Counted from the stretch's first letter, positions 50,956 to 60,364 are shown. The stretch is 64,000 nt of DNA from Oscillospiraceae bacterium (GCA_015067175.1 SVMX01000003.1:94457-158456); one strand, 5' to 3'. A program made the numbers and translations. Notes: generated from the sequence alone by a model not told the origin.

Positions 50956-51065
50956 AATGTTACCCCTTTTATATATTTCTTTTGATTAATCTGTATATTT
51001 AATGCAGAAATATTCATGACGGCTTGCACGATATGACCGCTTATTTCAATATATCTGCCTGATAC

Positions 51066-51094
51066 ATTATATCACAGAGAGCTTGTTTTTGCAA
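51066..51094 (-). promoter_or_regulatory. Promoter of the aminotransferase gene
   Basis: Minus strand: TTGCAA (51094-51089), 17-base spacer, TATAAT (51071-51066). The transcript has a leader of roughly 100 bases in which I see no clear structure. Confidence 0.85.
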
Positions 51095-51111
51095 GCGTTT
51101 TTAAAAAATCT

Positions 51112-51152
51112 TGCAAAAAAACAAAACCATGGCATTATCAGCCATGGTTTTT
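51112..51152 (-). terminator. Terminator of the response regulator gene
   Basis: Perfect 11-bp stem aaaaccatggc / gccatggtttt (51123-51133 and 51141-51151), with a T-rich tail on the minus strand. Confidence 0.85.
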
Positions 51153-51170
51153 GGTGAAATTTGCTTATTT

Positions 51171-51614
51171 TCAGTTTGAAGCGCCCTCAAGCATTTTGGT
51201 CTGCGAGTCAACAACTGAACGCAGTTCTCTGCGCTGGTCGTAAAGCTCGATGATATTATTGATGCGGCGGCGTACAAATCTGATGTTGAAAGGCTTTGCA
51301 ATAACATCAGCAGCACCGAGGTCGTATGCTCGCGACAGCGATTTATCAGATGTATCAGCGCTTATGATAAATACGGGAATTTCGTCTATGTACTTGTTTT
51401 CAACGAAATATTCCAGTACACCGAAGCCGTCCATAACAGGCATCATGATATCCAAAAGAACGGCGCAAAGCTCGTCCTTGTGCTTTTCAAACTCTTCTAT
51501 AGCTTTCTGACCGTTTTCTGCCTCGATAACGCTGCGGTCACTGAAAGTATCGCTTAACATAAGTCTGTTGAACTCGAAATCGTCAACAATGAGAAGTGTG
51601 TTGCGTTCTGACAT
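51171..51614 (-). CDS. Single-domain response regulator
   Basis: 147 residues: a receiver domain (about 5-125) with LLIVDDFEFNR (acidic pair), phosphoacceptor Asp in LLDIMMPVMDGF (about 54), conserved Ser/Thr in ISADTS and Lys in VIAKPFN. A C-terminal helix of about 20 residues follows, with no output domain. No histidine kinase is adjacent; the gene lies next to a PP2C/vWA pair but has its own promoter and terminator. Confidence 0.93.
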   Translation of the reverse strand: MSERNTLLIVDDFEFNRLMLSDTFSDRSVIEAENGQKAIEEFEKHKDELCAVLLDIMMPVMDGFGVLEYFVENKYIDEIPVFIISADTSDKSLSRAYDLGAADVIAKPFNIRFVRRRINNIIELYDQRRELRSVVDSQTKMLEGASN

Positions 51615-51674
51615 GGTGGTTCCCCCCTTGTCTGTTAAGGTGTTGTCAAGCTTTTGTCAACTGGTATTATACTA

Positions 51675-51703
51675 ATTATATAATATTCTGTCGAAAAAGT
51701 CAA
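51675..51703 (-). promoter_or_regulatory. Promoter of the response regulator gene
   Basis: Minus strand: TTGACT (51703-51698), 17-base spacer, TATAAT (51680-51675). The leader carries two tandem TTGACA-like words in the opposite strand sense. Confidence 0.8.
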
Positions 51704-51717
51704 TACCGAAGATGACA

Positions 51718-52509
51718 TTATTTTTTGGTAAGCACTGCCACGGAGATATCATCGTGGCTGCCTGCGCGAGTGCGTTCATGGAGATGTGCTTCAAGCTCAT
51801 CGGTCTTTTTGGAGGATACCGCATCGGTGATACGTTCACCGAAGCGCAGATAATCCTCGCTGCTGAGGAATGAATTTATCAGTCCGTCGCTTGAAAGAAT
51901 GACAGCGCTGCAGCCTCCCTCATTGTAAAACCAACGGAAGTTATCAATAGCGTCGCTGTCGCAAAGCGATGTTGTAAGATTTCCTACCAGCCTTTCGTCC
52001 TCGGGCATGGGAAAGCTCATTTTTCCACGGCGTCGCATAGCAAAGCTGCCGTCGCCTATCTGCAGACCGAAAAGTCCGCGGCTTGTTGCTGCTGCAAGTA
52101 TCAGCGTAGCGCCGTATATGGATTCGGTAGGGATACCGCCGTATTTTTTGCATATAGCCTGCTCTTTTTCGGTGAATGGAGCGTAGCTCATGTGTGCGGA
52201 AATGTCCTCGTTCCAGCTGCAAATGATGTTTGCGGCGATACGTCTTGCGGCGTTCTGCGGATTTTCGATGAATATCCTGTCCAGTCCGCCATTGCGCTCT
52301 GCAAAATCCATTATGGAGCGTATCGCGGTGCGGGTGGCAAGCTCGCTTCCCGCGTCGCTGCGGAAATGCTTTTCGCTGCCGTGACCGTCCGATACTGCGG
52401 CGATGGCGATATCGTTTGTGATGTGTATTCTTGAGGAGTCCTGACAGGGCTCGCCTGATGTTTCGTGCGAAGCGCCCTTTATTGAAACGCAATAGCCTTT
52501 AAAGCTCAT
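51718..52509 (-). CDS. PP2C-family protein phosphatase
   Basis: 263 residues of the metal-dependent Ser/Thr phosphatase family. The start HETSGEPCQDSSRI, the metal-binding Asp-Gly in AAVSDGHGSEKHF, the ATLILAAATSRGLFGLQIGDGSFA segment, SSDGLINSF and the late HDDISVAVL are all in place, so it should be active. It shares one base with the vWA gene (TAATG), which implies coupled expression and a common pathway. Confidence 0.9.
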   Translation of the reverse strand: MSFKGYCVSIKGASHETSGEPCQDSSRIHITNDIAIAAVSDGHGSEKHFRSDAGSELATRTAIRSIMDFAERNGGLDRIFIENPQNAARRIAANIICSWNEDISAHMSYAPFTEKEQAICKKYGGIPTESIYGATLILAAATSRGLFGLQIGDGSFAMRRRGKMSFPMPEDERLVGNLTTSLCDSDAIDNFRWFYNEGGCSAVILSSDGLINSFLSSEDYLRFGERITDAVSSKKTDELEAHLHERTRAGSHDDISVAVLTKK

Positions 52510-53246
52510 TACCAGCCGGCCTCGATATCAGCGGAGATCTCATCGCTTTCTGCAAATTCGCGTATCTGCTCGGCAGCGGACTGCTGCTTTGTGCGAACGT
52601 CCTCCTCGCTTTCAGCAAGGCGAACACTGCGGCTTCCTATTTGAGAGGAGGTAACGGCAACGAATTTAACGAGCTTAGCTAAAGCTTCGCCGTTGTGGGC
52701 AGTAACAACGCTGTCGGGGCTGCCTGTAAAGCGCTCGAGTATTTCTAGGTCAGCGTCCTCGCCGATAGCAACTGCAGCCTTGATGCCGCTTGCATACCAT
52801 TTGTTCACAGCAAGCTCTGCAAGTCCCTTTTCGAAATTATCGGTGGGATAGCCGTCGGACATAAGGATCATTACAGGGGCAAAGGAGAGCGAGGGCGACT
52901 TCATAAACTCGTTTCTTGACAGCTTTCCTGCAAGAGAGGAGAAAGCGCTGCCGAGGTCGGTAACGTTCTCAGCGTCGAGGGGCTGCCATTCGAATTCGTC
53001 TACGGAAACAGGCTCATCGTACATCCATTCGCTGCCGCCCGAGAATTTAAGCACAGCAAGCTTGATGTCGGCGTCTGCGCCGCCGATTCCGCGTATTTCG
53101 GGGATAAGCTCCTCCATAACGGAGTTTACGGTGCCAATCTTGCTGCCGCTCATACTGCCCGAGCAGTCGATAAGAAAGAAAAGCACCATTGACTTTTTGG
53201 CGATCTCTTCAGCATCGTCAAAAGGGTTTGCGTTGAATAAAGCCAT
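52509..53246 (-). CDS. TerY-like von Willebrand factor A domain protein
   Basis: 245 residues: a cytosolic vWA domain (about 15-200) with an intact MIDAS motif (LIDCSGSMSGSK) and SDGYPTDN, then an acidic/Gln-rich tail. TerY-type vWA proteins go with a PP2C phosphatase and a protein kinase in a phosphorylation-dependent signalling module, often near tellurite-resistance genes. Here the phosphatase is next door; no kinase or ter gene is visible. Confidence 0.88.
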   Translation of the reverse strand: MALFNANPFDDAEEIAKKSMVLFFLIDCSGSMSGSKIGTVNSVMEELIPEIRGIGGADADIKLAVLKFSGGSEWMYDEPVSVDEFEWQPLDAENVTDLGSAFSSLAGKLSRNEFMKSPSLSFAPVMILMSDGYPTDNFEKGLAELAVNKWYASGIKAAVAIGEDADLEILERFTGSPDSVVTAHNGEALAKLVKFVAVTSSQIGSRSVRLAESEEDVRTKQQSAAEQIREFAESDEISADIEAGW

Positions 53247-53285
53247 TTTTCTAACCTCCTGATATACTTATATATAATTAAATAT

Positions 53286-53314
53286 ATTATATCACCGCGC
53301 GCGAAAAAAGTCAA
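53286..53314 (-). promoter_or_regulatory. Promoter of the vWA-PP2C operon
   Basis: Minus strand: TTGACT (53314-53309), 17-base spacer containing a CG-rich cgcgcgcg run, TATAAT (53291-53286). Confidence 0.8.
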
Positions 53315-53322
53315 TCAAAATA

Positions 53323-53351
53323 TTGATTTAGCGGCAAGAATATGTTATACT
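53323..53351 (+). promoter_or_regulatory. Promoter of the divergent membrane protein gene
   Basis: TTGATT, 17-base spacer, TATACT, 30 bases before the start codon. Confidence 0.65.
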
Positions 53352-53380
53352 TGTTTTATAAAATTCGTGGAGGTGCGAGT

Positions 53381-54229
53381 ATGAGATTTTCAGAAAAATG
53401 CAGGCTTGTTTTCTGCGTGTTGCATATTCCCACAATGAAAAAGGGAATGAGGCTAAGCTCCGAAGCACACACCGCGGAAGAGATCGCTGCCGCGAAAGCA
53501 TTCAAGCGCGTTTTTGTAGGCATTGTTATTATTGCAGTGCTGTATGTCGTAGGGCTTGTGGCGGTGTTTCTGTGCAATATTCCGTTTCTTGACAGCGGCA
53601 CACGGAGAAACGGTACAGTACAGCAAAATGGCAGTGTGAAATATGTTCAGAACACCGAGAAATTCGTTTCACAGGAGAGCTTGGGACTTTCTGAATTTGA
53701 GCTTTCAGAGGGCGATAAAATAGTCATCTTTTTTGATAAGGACGACAATATAAGCTCGGCATATCCCAAGGCTTATTATGATAGCTATACCGAAACAAGG
53801 GTGTTTGCTATACTTGGCTATGCGCTGCTCGGTATGACCGCGATACTTATCTATGCGCTTATAATATGCAGGCTCACGCCGTTTGGAAGCGCGTGGTACG
53901 AATATTTGAAAAAGCTTACATCTGAAAATGCACAAGAGCTTCCTTTAAGGCGCAGAGTTATAATAAATATCGTATCGGTCGCGGCAGCAGTTTTGATATG
54001 TATGCCGCAGCTTATCGGGATCATTGAAAATGCGCGCCGTATGGAGAAGATAAACGAGTTCGGAAAAACGATAAAACAGGCGCAGCAGGCGGCTGATTAC
54101 GTCGACAGGTTGACTGAACACCTTGAGGGGCTTGACGAAAAGCTTGACAGTAACAGCGGTCTTGACAATGCGCAGGATGCATCGGACAGGATACATGACA
54201 TAATGGCTGGGCTGAAAAAGGACGAGTGA
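53381..54229 (+). CDS. Membrane protein with C-terminal coiled coil
   Basis: 282 residues with three transmembrane segments (about 43-66, 145-168, 195-216), an extracellular loop between the first two and a cytosolic coiled-coil-like C-terminus (about 222-275, many Glu, Lys, Leu, Asp). The ATG at 53381 follows ggaggtg. No family recognised. It lies 21 bases upstream of the zinc phospholipase C-like gene and may be co-transcribed. Confidence 0.72.
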   Translation: MRFSEKCRLVFCVLHIPTMKKGMRLSSEAHTAEEIAAAKAFKRVFVGIVIIAVLYVVGLVAVFLCNIPFLDSGTRRNGTVQQNGSVKYVQNTEKFVSQESLGLSEFELSEGDKIVIFFDKDDNISSAYPKAYYDSYTETRVFAILGYALLGMTAILIYALIICRLTPFGSAWYEYLKKLTSENAQELPLRRRVIINIVSVAAAVLICMPQLIGIIENARRMEKINEFGKTIKQAQQAADYVDRLTEHLEGLDEKLDSNSGLDNAQDASDRIHDIMAGLKKDE

Positions 54230-54250
54230 GTGTATTAGGGAGGATTAGCT

Positions 54251-54889
54251 TTGGCACAAAGACTTGTTCATTATCTGCTTGGTGAGATGCTTTCTCAGCA
54301 AGCTGAAATCAAGGATAAAAGTAGGTTTCTGCTGGGCAGCGTCATGCCTGACGCATATACAGATGTACGCGACAGGGATAAAACTCATTTCAAGCGCAGG
54401 CTGACAAGCGGAAAGATGTATTTTGATTTCGATAGCTTTAAGGCGCAGTTTCATAGCGAAATGCTGCGTGATGAGCTGTATATCGGCTACTATATGCACC
54501 TTGTCGAGGACGCATTTTATCGCACATTTATCCACGGTAACGGCTGCAAAATGCCGAATGGCAGCGATGAGGTCGCTAGGCTGCATAATGATTATCATAT
54601 TCTCAATGCGTATATCGTTAAGAAATATAACATGACAAATATCTTAAATACTCCTGTGAATATTGGCTGCGAGCCTATACAGAAGATTGCGGATTTCACG
54701 CTTAACGGATTTGTTGACGATATGTCAAATGATTTTACCGAGCAGATATCGGGTAACACCTGTTTTGTAACGGAGGGTATGCTTGATAAGTTTATAGCCG
54801 CATATTCCGATAGGTGCATAACAGAATTGCAAAGTGTTTTGCGAGGGGGAACGTATCTTACTGCAGAGCAGCTTGCGTATTCAAGATAG
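54251..54889 (+). CDS. Zinc-dependent phospholipase C-like protein
   Basis: 212 residues matching the zinc-dependent phospholipase C/nuclease-like fold (PF00882) by its metal ligands: LVHYLLGE (His), GSVMPDAYTD (Asp), KTHFKRR (His) and GYYMHLVEDAFYR (His, Asp). No signal peptide, so a cytosolic hydrolase is likely. The start is a TTG 7 bases after gggagg. Substrate unknown. Confidence 0.78.
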   Translation: MAQRLVHYLLGEMLSQQAEIKDKSRFLLGSVMPDAYTDVRDRDKTHFKRRLTSGKMYFDFDSFKAQFHSEMLRDELYIGYYMHLVEDAFYRTFIHGNGCKMPNGSDEVARLHNDYHILNAYIVKKYNMTNILNTPVNIGCEPIQKIADFTLNGFVDDMSNDFTEQISGNTCFVTEGMLDKFIAAYSDRCITELQSVLRGGTYLTAEQLAYSR

Positions 54890-54979
54890 CAGCGGTTTTA
54901 AGCAGTATTTTTAAGTAATATTTCATCGGACAGCTTCATATTTATGGACAAAGAGTGAATTTTTTCGGAGGTATGATAT

Positions 54980-55726
54980 ATGAAGCTGAATAAAAGATCA
55001 ATAAAGCTTACACTCGGAATGCTTGGCTGCTTTGCAGTGCTTGCGGTATGCGCGAGAATGACGGACAACGTCGTGCCTGCGTCAGCTTCCGTTGACGAGC
55101 GTCCTGTCATCGTGTTGGACGCGGGACATGGCGGCCTTGACAGCGGCGCAGTCGGAGCAAACGGCACGCTTGAAAAGGACGTGAATCTTTCGGTCGTGCT
55201 GCACCTCAGGGATATGCTGGAGCTTTCGGGCTTTCATGTGGTGCTGACGCGCGACGAGGATATCTCCATCTATGACGCAGGTGTTGAGGGAATACGCAAT
55301 CAAAAGCTTTCCGATATGGATAACCGTCTTGAGATAGTGCAGAGCTATCCCGACAGCATTTTTTTGTGCATACATCAGAATAACTACACCGACCCGAAGT
55401 ATTTCGGCGGGCAGATGTTTTACAATAACAACAATGCCGATAACAGGACGCTTGCTCAGATAATGCAGAACCGCTTTGCGGTATTACAGCAGGGCAACGA
55501 CCGTGAGATAAAGCTTTCGGGTGACGAGCTTTTCTTACTTAAATCCAATACAAATCCATCTCTCATGATAGAGTGCGGCTTTCTTTCAAATCCCGAGGAG
55601 GAGGCAAGGCTTGCAACTACCGAATATCAGCAGCAGGTCGCATTCTCCATCTACAGCGGATTGCTGGAATATATCGACGCAACAACGGAGGACGCTCCCG
55701 ATTATTCAATTACCGAGGAAGCGTGA
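54980..55726 (+). CDS. cwlD: N-acetylmuramoyl-L-alanine amidase (CwlD-like)
   Basis: 248 residues: N-terminal signal anchor (about 8-30), then an Amidase_3 domain with zinc ligands in VLDAGHGGLDSGA (His), EKDVNLSV (Glu), CIHQNNY (His) and the catalytic Glu in MIECGFLSN. CwlD starts muramic-delta-lactam formation in the spore cortex, which fits a spore former. It precedes radA. The sporulation-specific name is inferred from length and family, not proven. Confidence 0.88.
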   Translation: MKLNKRSIKLTLGMLGCFAVLAVCARMTDNVVPASASVDERPVIVLDAGHGGLDSGAVGANGTLEKDVNLSVVLHLRDMLELSGFHVVLTRDEDISIYDAGVEGIRNQKLSDMDNRLEIVQSYPDSIFLCIHQNNYTDPKYFGGQMFYNNNNADNRTLAQIMQNRFAVLQQGNDREIKLSGDELFLLKSNTNPSLMIECGFLSNPEEEARLATTEYQQQVAFSIYSGLLEYIDATTEDAPDYSITEEA

Positions 55727-55765
55727 TCCCTCTGCAAAAGTAAATAATGTTAAAGGACGTATAAA

Positions 55766-57151
55766 ATGGCTAAGCAAAAACAGCTTTTTATCTGCCGCGA
55801 GTGCGGGCAGGAATATCCTAAATGGAACGGACGCTGTGCTTCCTGCGGTTCGTGGAACAGCATAGAGGAGGCAACTCCCGCTGAGGTGCTTGTGGGAAAG
55901 AACGCCGCGCCTATCGGGGAGTTTAAATACAGCAGAATAGGCGAGATAAGCTATGAGGACGAAACGCGCTACGGCACGGGTATATCAGAGCTTGACCGAG
56001 TACTGGGCGGCGGACTTGTAAAAGGCTCGCTCGTGCTTATCGGCGGTGACCCCGGAATAGGAAAATCTACGCTTTTGCTTCAGATATGCGGCTTTATGGG
56101 GCAGGAGCACACTATCCTGTACGTTTCGGGTGAGGAGAGCGAAAGGCAGATAAAGCTCAGAGCGGATCGCCTAGGCGTTGCAAGCGATAATCTTTTTCTT
56201 GCTTCAAACAACAATTGCGAGAGCATAATCCACGCGGTGGTGCAGAATAAGCCTGAGGTAGTTATAATCGACTCCATTCAGACGATAACCTCAAATGCGA
56301 TAAGCTCCTCGGCGGGCAGTATAGTGCAGGTGCGCGAGTGCACTAATGCGTTCATGCGCATGGCGAAGAGCGAGGAGATACCTGTTTTTATAGTAAGCCA
56401 TGTCAACAAAGACGGCGGAATCGCAGGCCCGAAAATTATGGAGCATATCGTTGATACAGTACTGTATTTCGAGGGTGAAAAGCAGCTTTCCTACCGCATT
56501 TTAAGAGCGTTTAAAAACCGCTTTGGCTCAACAAATGAGATAGGCGTTTTCAACATGGACGACGATGGTCTGAAAGAGGTCACAAATCCGTCTGAAATGA
56601 TGCTTTCGGGCAGGCTTACTTCCGTTTCGGGAAGCTGCGTTGTCTGCTCTGTAGAGGGTACGCGTCCTATCTTAGCTGAGGTGCAGGCGCTTGTGACAAA
56701 ATCCTCGCTTTCTTCGCCGCGCCGCGTTGCGACAGGCTTTGATTACAACAGGCTTTATATGATACTTGCGGTGCTTGAAAAGCGCACGGGATTTTTCTTT
56801 GGCGGAGTTGACGTTTATGTCAATATCGTAGGCGGATTGCGACTTGACGAGCCAGCGGCTGACCTCGCGGTGGCAATGGCGCTGTATTCGGGACTTTGCG
56901 ATAAGGTGGTTCCTGAAAAGGTGATGGTGTTCGGCGAGGTGGGACTCGGCGGTGAGGTGCGCAGTGTTTCTCATGTAAGAGAGCGCGTAAAAGAGGGCGC
57001 AAGGCTTGGCTTTGAGAAGTGCATAATTCCGAAGCAGAGCTTTTCCTCTCTCAGCAAAAGCGAGGGTTACGGTATACAGATAATCGGCGTAAGAACGCTT
57101 GAGCAGGCGTTCAGAGCGATTGCGGACAAGCACGGGGAGGACAAGCAGTGA
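55766..57151 (+). CDS. radA: DNA repair protein RadA
   Basis: 461 residues. Sms/RadA promotes branch migration in recombination. N-terminal C4 zinc finger (CRECGQEYPKWNGRCASC), RecA-like core with Walker A GGDPGIGKST (about 97-106), the RadA-specific KNRFGST motif (about 250-257) and a C-terminal Lon-protease-like domain (about 290-450). It overlaps the next gene by 4 bases. Confidence 0.98.
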   Translation: MAKQKQLFICRECGQEYPKWNGRCASCGSWNSIEEATPAEVLVGKNAAPIGEFKYSRIGEISYEDETRYGTGISELDRVLGGGLVKGSLVLIGGDPGIGKSTLLLQICGFMGQEHTILYVSGEESERQIKLRADRLGVASDNLFLASNNNCESIIHAVVQNKPEVVIIDSIQTITSNAISSSAGSIVQVRECTNAFMRMAKSEEIPVFIVSHVNKDGGIAGPKIMEHIVDTVLYFEGEKQLSYRILRAFKNRFGSTNEIGVFNMDDDGLKEVTNPSEMMLSGRLTSVSGSCVVCSVEGTRPILAEVQALVTKSSLSSPRRVATGFDYNRLYMILAVLEKRTGFFFGGVDVYVNIVGGLRLDEPAADLAVAMALYSGLCDKVVPEKVMVFGEVGLGGEVRSVSHVRERVKEGARLGFEKCIIPKQSFSSLSKSEGYGIQIIGVRTLEQAFRAIADKHGEDKQ

Positions 57152-57537
57152 GCAAGATGAAGATGCGTCTGCTTTATGCCGCGGTTTTTGCCGTTTTGCT
57201 TTGCGTTGAGGTGTGCATTGCGCTGTTTGTGCATGACGACTTTGTGCGCCCATACATTGGCGATGTGTTGGTGGTCGTGGTGGTGTACTGCGCAGCGAGG
57301 ATAGCGTTTCCGTGCCGTTTTTGGCTGATTTCCGCAGCGGTATTCTTGTTTGCAGCGGTGGTTGAGCTTGTGCAGCTTACTGCTTTGTCGAGCTTGTTTC
57401 CCGAGGGCGGATTTATTGCAACGGTGCTTGGCTCTATTTTTGATTTAAAAGACTTGCTATGCTATGCGGCGGGCAGCGTTTTGTGTCTGCTGTGGGATAT
57501 TTTTATTGTGAGGAAGTGTAAAAATGACAAATTGTGA
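57148..57537 (+). CDS. DUF2809 family membrane protein
   Basis: 129 residues with four hydrophobic segments (about 7-28, 36-53, 57-78, 95-118); the VELVQLTALSS and LGSIFDLKDLLCYAAG signatures match the DUF2809/VanZ-like group. Function unknown. Coupled to radA by a 4-base overlap and to the following small gene, which begins inside its 3' end. Confidence 0.82.
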   Translation: MSKMKMRLLYAAVFAVLLCVEVCIALFVHDDFVRPYIGDVLVVVVVYCAARIAFPCRFWLISAAVFLFAAVVELVQLTALSSLFPEGGFIATVLGSIFDLKDLLCYAAGSVLCLLWDIFIVRKCKNDKL

Positions 57538-57694
57538 CGATTGCGTAAACTATGTATACGACGAGGAATGTGACTGCTGGGTGTGCCTTGTCAACTTAGA
57601 TGAGGACGAAATGTGCCGCTTTATGACGGGAACCAATTACAATTGCCCGTATTACAGCAGCGACGATGAGTATGCTATCGCAAGAAAACAGTAA
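57524..57694 (+). CDS. Small Cys-rich DUF6472 protein
   Basis: A 56-residue gene starting in the 3' end of the DUF2809 gene (14-base overlap). The product begins MTNCDDCVNYVYDEECDCWV and contains NLDEDEMCRFM, NCPYYSSDDEY and a final ARKQ, matching small DUF6472 proteins common in Clostridia. Seven Cys suggest metal binding. aggaag lies ahead of the ATG. Function unknown. Confidence 0.85.
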   Translation: MTNCDDCVNYVYDEECDCWVCLVNLDEDEMCRFMTGTNYNCPYYSSDDEYAIARKQ

Positions 57695-57704
57695 AACAAG
57701 CGAT

Positions 57705-57741
57705 TATCCCCTGACAGTTTTTGGTTAGGGGGATTTTAATT
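57705..57741 (+). terminator. Terminator after the radA operon
   Basis: Imperfect stem atcccctgac / gttaggggga, followed by a TTTTAATT tract. Confidence 0.65.
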
Positions 57742-57866
57742 GACCATTTTGTTATTTTAGTTGCTATTTGATTTGCTTTAACTTATTTCTATGTATTGAA
57801 TTTATCTAAAAAGTGCAAAGTATGTTGTTTTTTTTTAGTTTAAATAACAGTAATGCGGTTTAAATC

Positions 57867-57895
57867 TTGCTTTTTTCAAAAAAACAGAGTATAAT
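57867..57895 (+). promoter_or_regulatory. Promoter of glycogen phosphorylase
   Basis: TTGCTT, 17-base spacer, TATAAT, with A/T-rich DNA upstream (57741-57866) in which I see no other element. Confidence 0.75.
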
Positions 57896-57959
57896 TATTT
57901 TTGTATTATTGAATTGAAAGGGTAAGTTATGCCCAAAAATCGAAAGGGGTAAAAACACA

Positions 57960-60356
57960 ATGACATCTCCGTTCACTAAGGAAGAGCTGAAAAGACAGCT
58001 CGATGGTATCCTGGAGTTTGACTTCAGAACAGATTCCAAAAACGCAACAGACGCGCAGCTTTATCGTGCGCTGTCCTCCGTTGTTGTAAACTATCTCAAG
58101 GAAAAGCGCCACAACTTCATGCGCCAGGTTAATTCCCAGGGCAAGAAGCAGGTGTATTATCTCTCCATGGAGTTCCTGATGGGACGCTCCCTCAAGACCA
58201 GCCTTTACAATCTCGGCATGGAAAAGGAAGCCGAGGCTGCTCTTGCAGATATGGGCATCAAGATCGACAGACTTTTCGAGGAAGAGCCCGATGCAGGTCT
58301 TGGTAACGGTGGTCTTGGTCGTCTTGCAGCTTGCTATCTTGACGGTCTTGCAACCTGCGATTATCCCGCAACAGGCTATTCTATCCGCTATGAGTATGGT
58401 ATCTTCAAGCAGAAGATCGTTGATGGCTGGCAGACAGAGCTTCCCGACAACTGGCTTCCCGGTGGCGGTGCGTGGCTCGTTCCCGTTCCCGATCAGGCTG
58501 TTGAGGTACACTTCGACGGAAGAATAAATGAATACTGGGATGAGAATTATCATCACCTCGAGCACGTTGACTACACTTCCGTAAACGCTGTTCCTTATGA
58601 TATGTACGTTTCCGGCTACGACAGCAAGGGTGTTTCCAAGCTTCGTCTTTGGAGCGCTGAGAATATGTCCTTTGATATGAGCAGCTTCAACACAGGCGAT
58701 TATGCAAAGGCTATGGGCGCTTCCAATATCGCTCACGCTATCTCCAAGGTGCTTTATCCCAACGATAACCACATGGAGGGTAAGGCTCTCCGTCTGCGTC
58801 AGCAGTATTTTATGTGTGCTGCTTCTATCGGCGATATCGTTATGCGCCACATGAAGGTATACGGCACACTGGAGAACTTCCACGAGAAGGTTGCTATTCA
58901 TATCAACGATACTCACCCCACACTTGCGGTTCCCGAGCTCATGAGAGTTCTGCTTGACGACTGCGGTTACGGTTGGGAGCAGGCATGGCATATCTGCACA
59001 AACGCATTTGCTTATACAAACCACACCGTTATGGCTGAAGCTCTTGAAAAGTGGGATAAGGATCTTATCGAGAGAATCCTCCCCAGAATATTCTCCATCA
59101 TCTGCGAGATCAACCGCCGCTACTGCGAGGAGCTTTACGGCAGAACCCAGAACAACGAGAAGGTTACAAAGATGTCCATCATTCAGGACAACAAGATTCA
59201 CATGGCAAATCTCTGCGTTGCTGCTTCTCACAGCGTAAACGGTGTTTCCAAGCTGCACAGCCAGATCATCAAGGACGATGTATTCAATCTTCAGGCTATG
59301 GATAAGCCCAGCCAGTTCAAGAACGTTACAAACGGTATTGCTTACAGAAGATGGCTGCTCCAGTCCAACAAGGGACTTACCGATCTGCTTTCCGAGTGTA
59401 TCGGCGAGGGCTTCAAAAAAGACGCTTCCGAGCTTATCAAGTTCCAGGTGTTCGCAAACGACAAGAGCGTTCTCGAAAAGCTTGGCAAGATAAAGAAAGC
59501 AAACAAGGAGCGTTTTGCTAAGTATGTTGAAAAGACAACAGGCACAAAGCTCAATGTTGACAGCATCTTTGACGTTCAGGTAAAGCGTCTGCACGAATAC
59601 AAGCGTCAGCAGCTCAATGCACTGAACATTATTGCAGACTATAACTATCTGAAGCAGAATCCCGACGCTCCTTTCACACCCAAGACATATATCTTTGCGG
59701 CTAAGGCAGCGCCCGGCTACTATATCGCTAAGCAGATCATCAAGATGATCTGGTGCATCGGCGAGGAGATCAAGCATGATCCCAAGCTGCGCGAAAAGCT
59801 TCAGGTAATCTTCCTTGAGGACTACCGCGTAACTCTGTCCGAAATTCTCATGCCTGCTGCCGAGGTATCCGAGCAGATCTCTCTTGCAGGTACAGAGGCT
59901 TCCGGTACAGGTAACATGAAGTTTATGCTCAACGGTGCGCTTACTGTCGGCACATACGACGGCGCTAACGTAGAGATCCACGAGGCTGTTGGCGATGACA
60001 ACATCTTCGTATTCGGTATGAGAACACCCGAGGTGAACGAGCTGCGTATCAAGGGCTATCACCCCGAGAACTATATCAATGGCAATCAGGTCATCAGCGA
60101 CGCTATGCAGCGTATGTATAACGGTATCAACGGCGCTACATTTGAGGAAGTTGCAAACTCCATCAAGTTCAAGGACTTCTATATGGCGCTTGCTGACTTC
60201 GACAGCTACCGCGGAACTCAGGCTTACATCAGCGAGGTTTACAAGAATGCTGAGGAGTGGAACAGAAAGTCCCTGTTCAACATTGCAGGCGCAGGTCGCT
60301 TCTCTGCTGACAGAGCTGTTACTGACTACGCAAGAGATATCTGGAATCTTAAATAA
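57960..60356 (+). CDS. glgP: Glycogen/starch/alpha-glucan phosphorylase
   Basis: 798 residues, normal length for the GT35 family, which releases glucose-1-phosphate from alpha-1,4-glucans using PLP. QVYYLSMEFLMGRSL near the N-terminus, DAGLGNGGLGRLAACYLDGLA, HINDTHPTLAVPELMR, VKRLHEYKRQQLNA and the PLP site EASGTGNMKFMLNGALTVGT are all intact. It is followed after about 100 bases by a GH13 enzyme, so the pair probably handles intracellular glucan. Confidence 0.97.
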   Translation: MTSPFTKEELKRQLDGILEFDFRTDSKNATDAQLYRALSSVVVNYLKEKRHNFMRQVNSQGKKQVYYLSMEFLMGRSLKTSLYNLGMEKEAEAALADMGIKIDRLFEEEPDAGLGNGGLGRLAACYLDGLATCDYPATGYSIRYEYGIFKQKIVDGWQTELPDNWLPGGGAWLVPVPDQAVEVHFDGRINEYWDENYHHLEHVDYTSVNAVPYDMYVSGYDSKGVSKLRLWSAENMSFDMSSFNTGDYAKAMGASNIAHAISKVLYPNDNHMEGKALRLRQQYFMCAASIGDIVMRHMKVYGTLENFHEKVAIHINDTHPTLAVPELMRVLLDDCGYGWEQAWHICTNAFAYTNHTVMAEALEKWDKDLIERILPRIFSIICEINRRYCEELYGRTQNNEKVTKMSIIQDNKIHMANLCVAASHSVNGVSKLHSQIIKDDVFNLQAMDKPSQFKNVTNGIAYRRWLLQSNKGLTDLLSECIGEGFKKDASELIKFQVFANDKSVLEKLGKIKKANKERFAKYVEKTTGTKLNVDSIFDVQVKRLHEYKRQQLNALNIIADYNYLKQNPDAPFTPKTYIFAAKAAPGYYIAKQIIKMIWCIGEEIKHDPKLREKLQVIFLEDYRVTLSEILMPAAEVSEQISLAGTEASGTGNMKFMLNGALTVGTYDGANVEIHEAVGDDNIFVFGMRTPEVNELRIKGYHPENYINGNQVISDAMQRMYNGINGATFEEVANSIKFKDFYMALADFDSYRGTQAYISEVYKNAEEWNRKSLFNIAGAGRFSADRAVTDYARDIWNLK

Positions 60357-60364
60357 TCAGAATA

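Noticed and set aside
53300..53310. Alternating CG run in the vWA promoter as Z-DNA or a special element
   Set aside because: The run is only about eight bases and simply fills the promoter spacer.
57927..60062. A 711-codon minus-strand open frame inside glgP
   Set aside because: It is the antisense shadow of a highly codon-biased gene; the plus strand encodes a complete glycogen phosphorylase.
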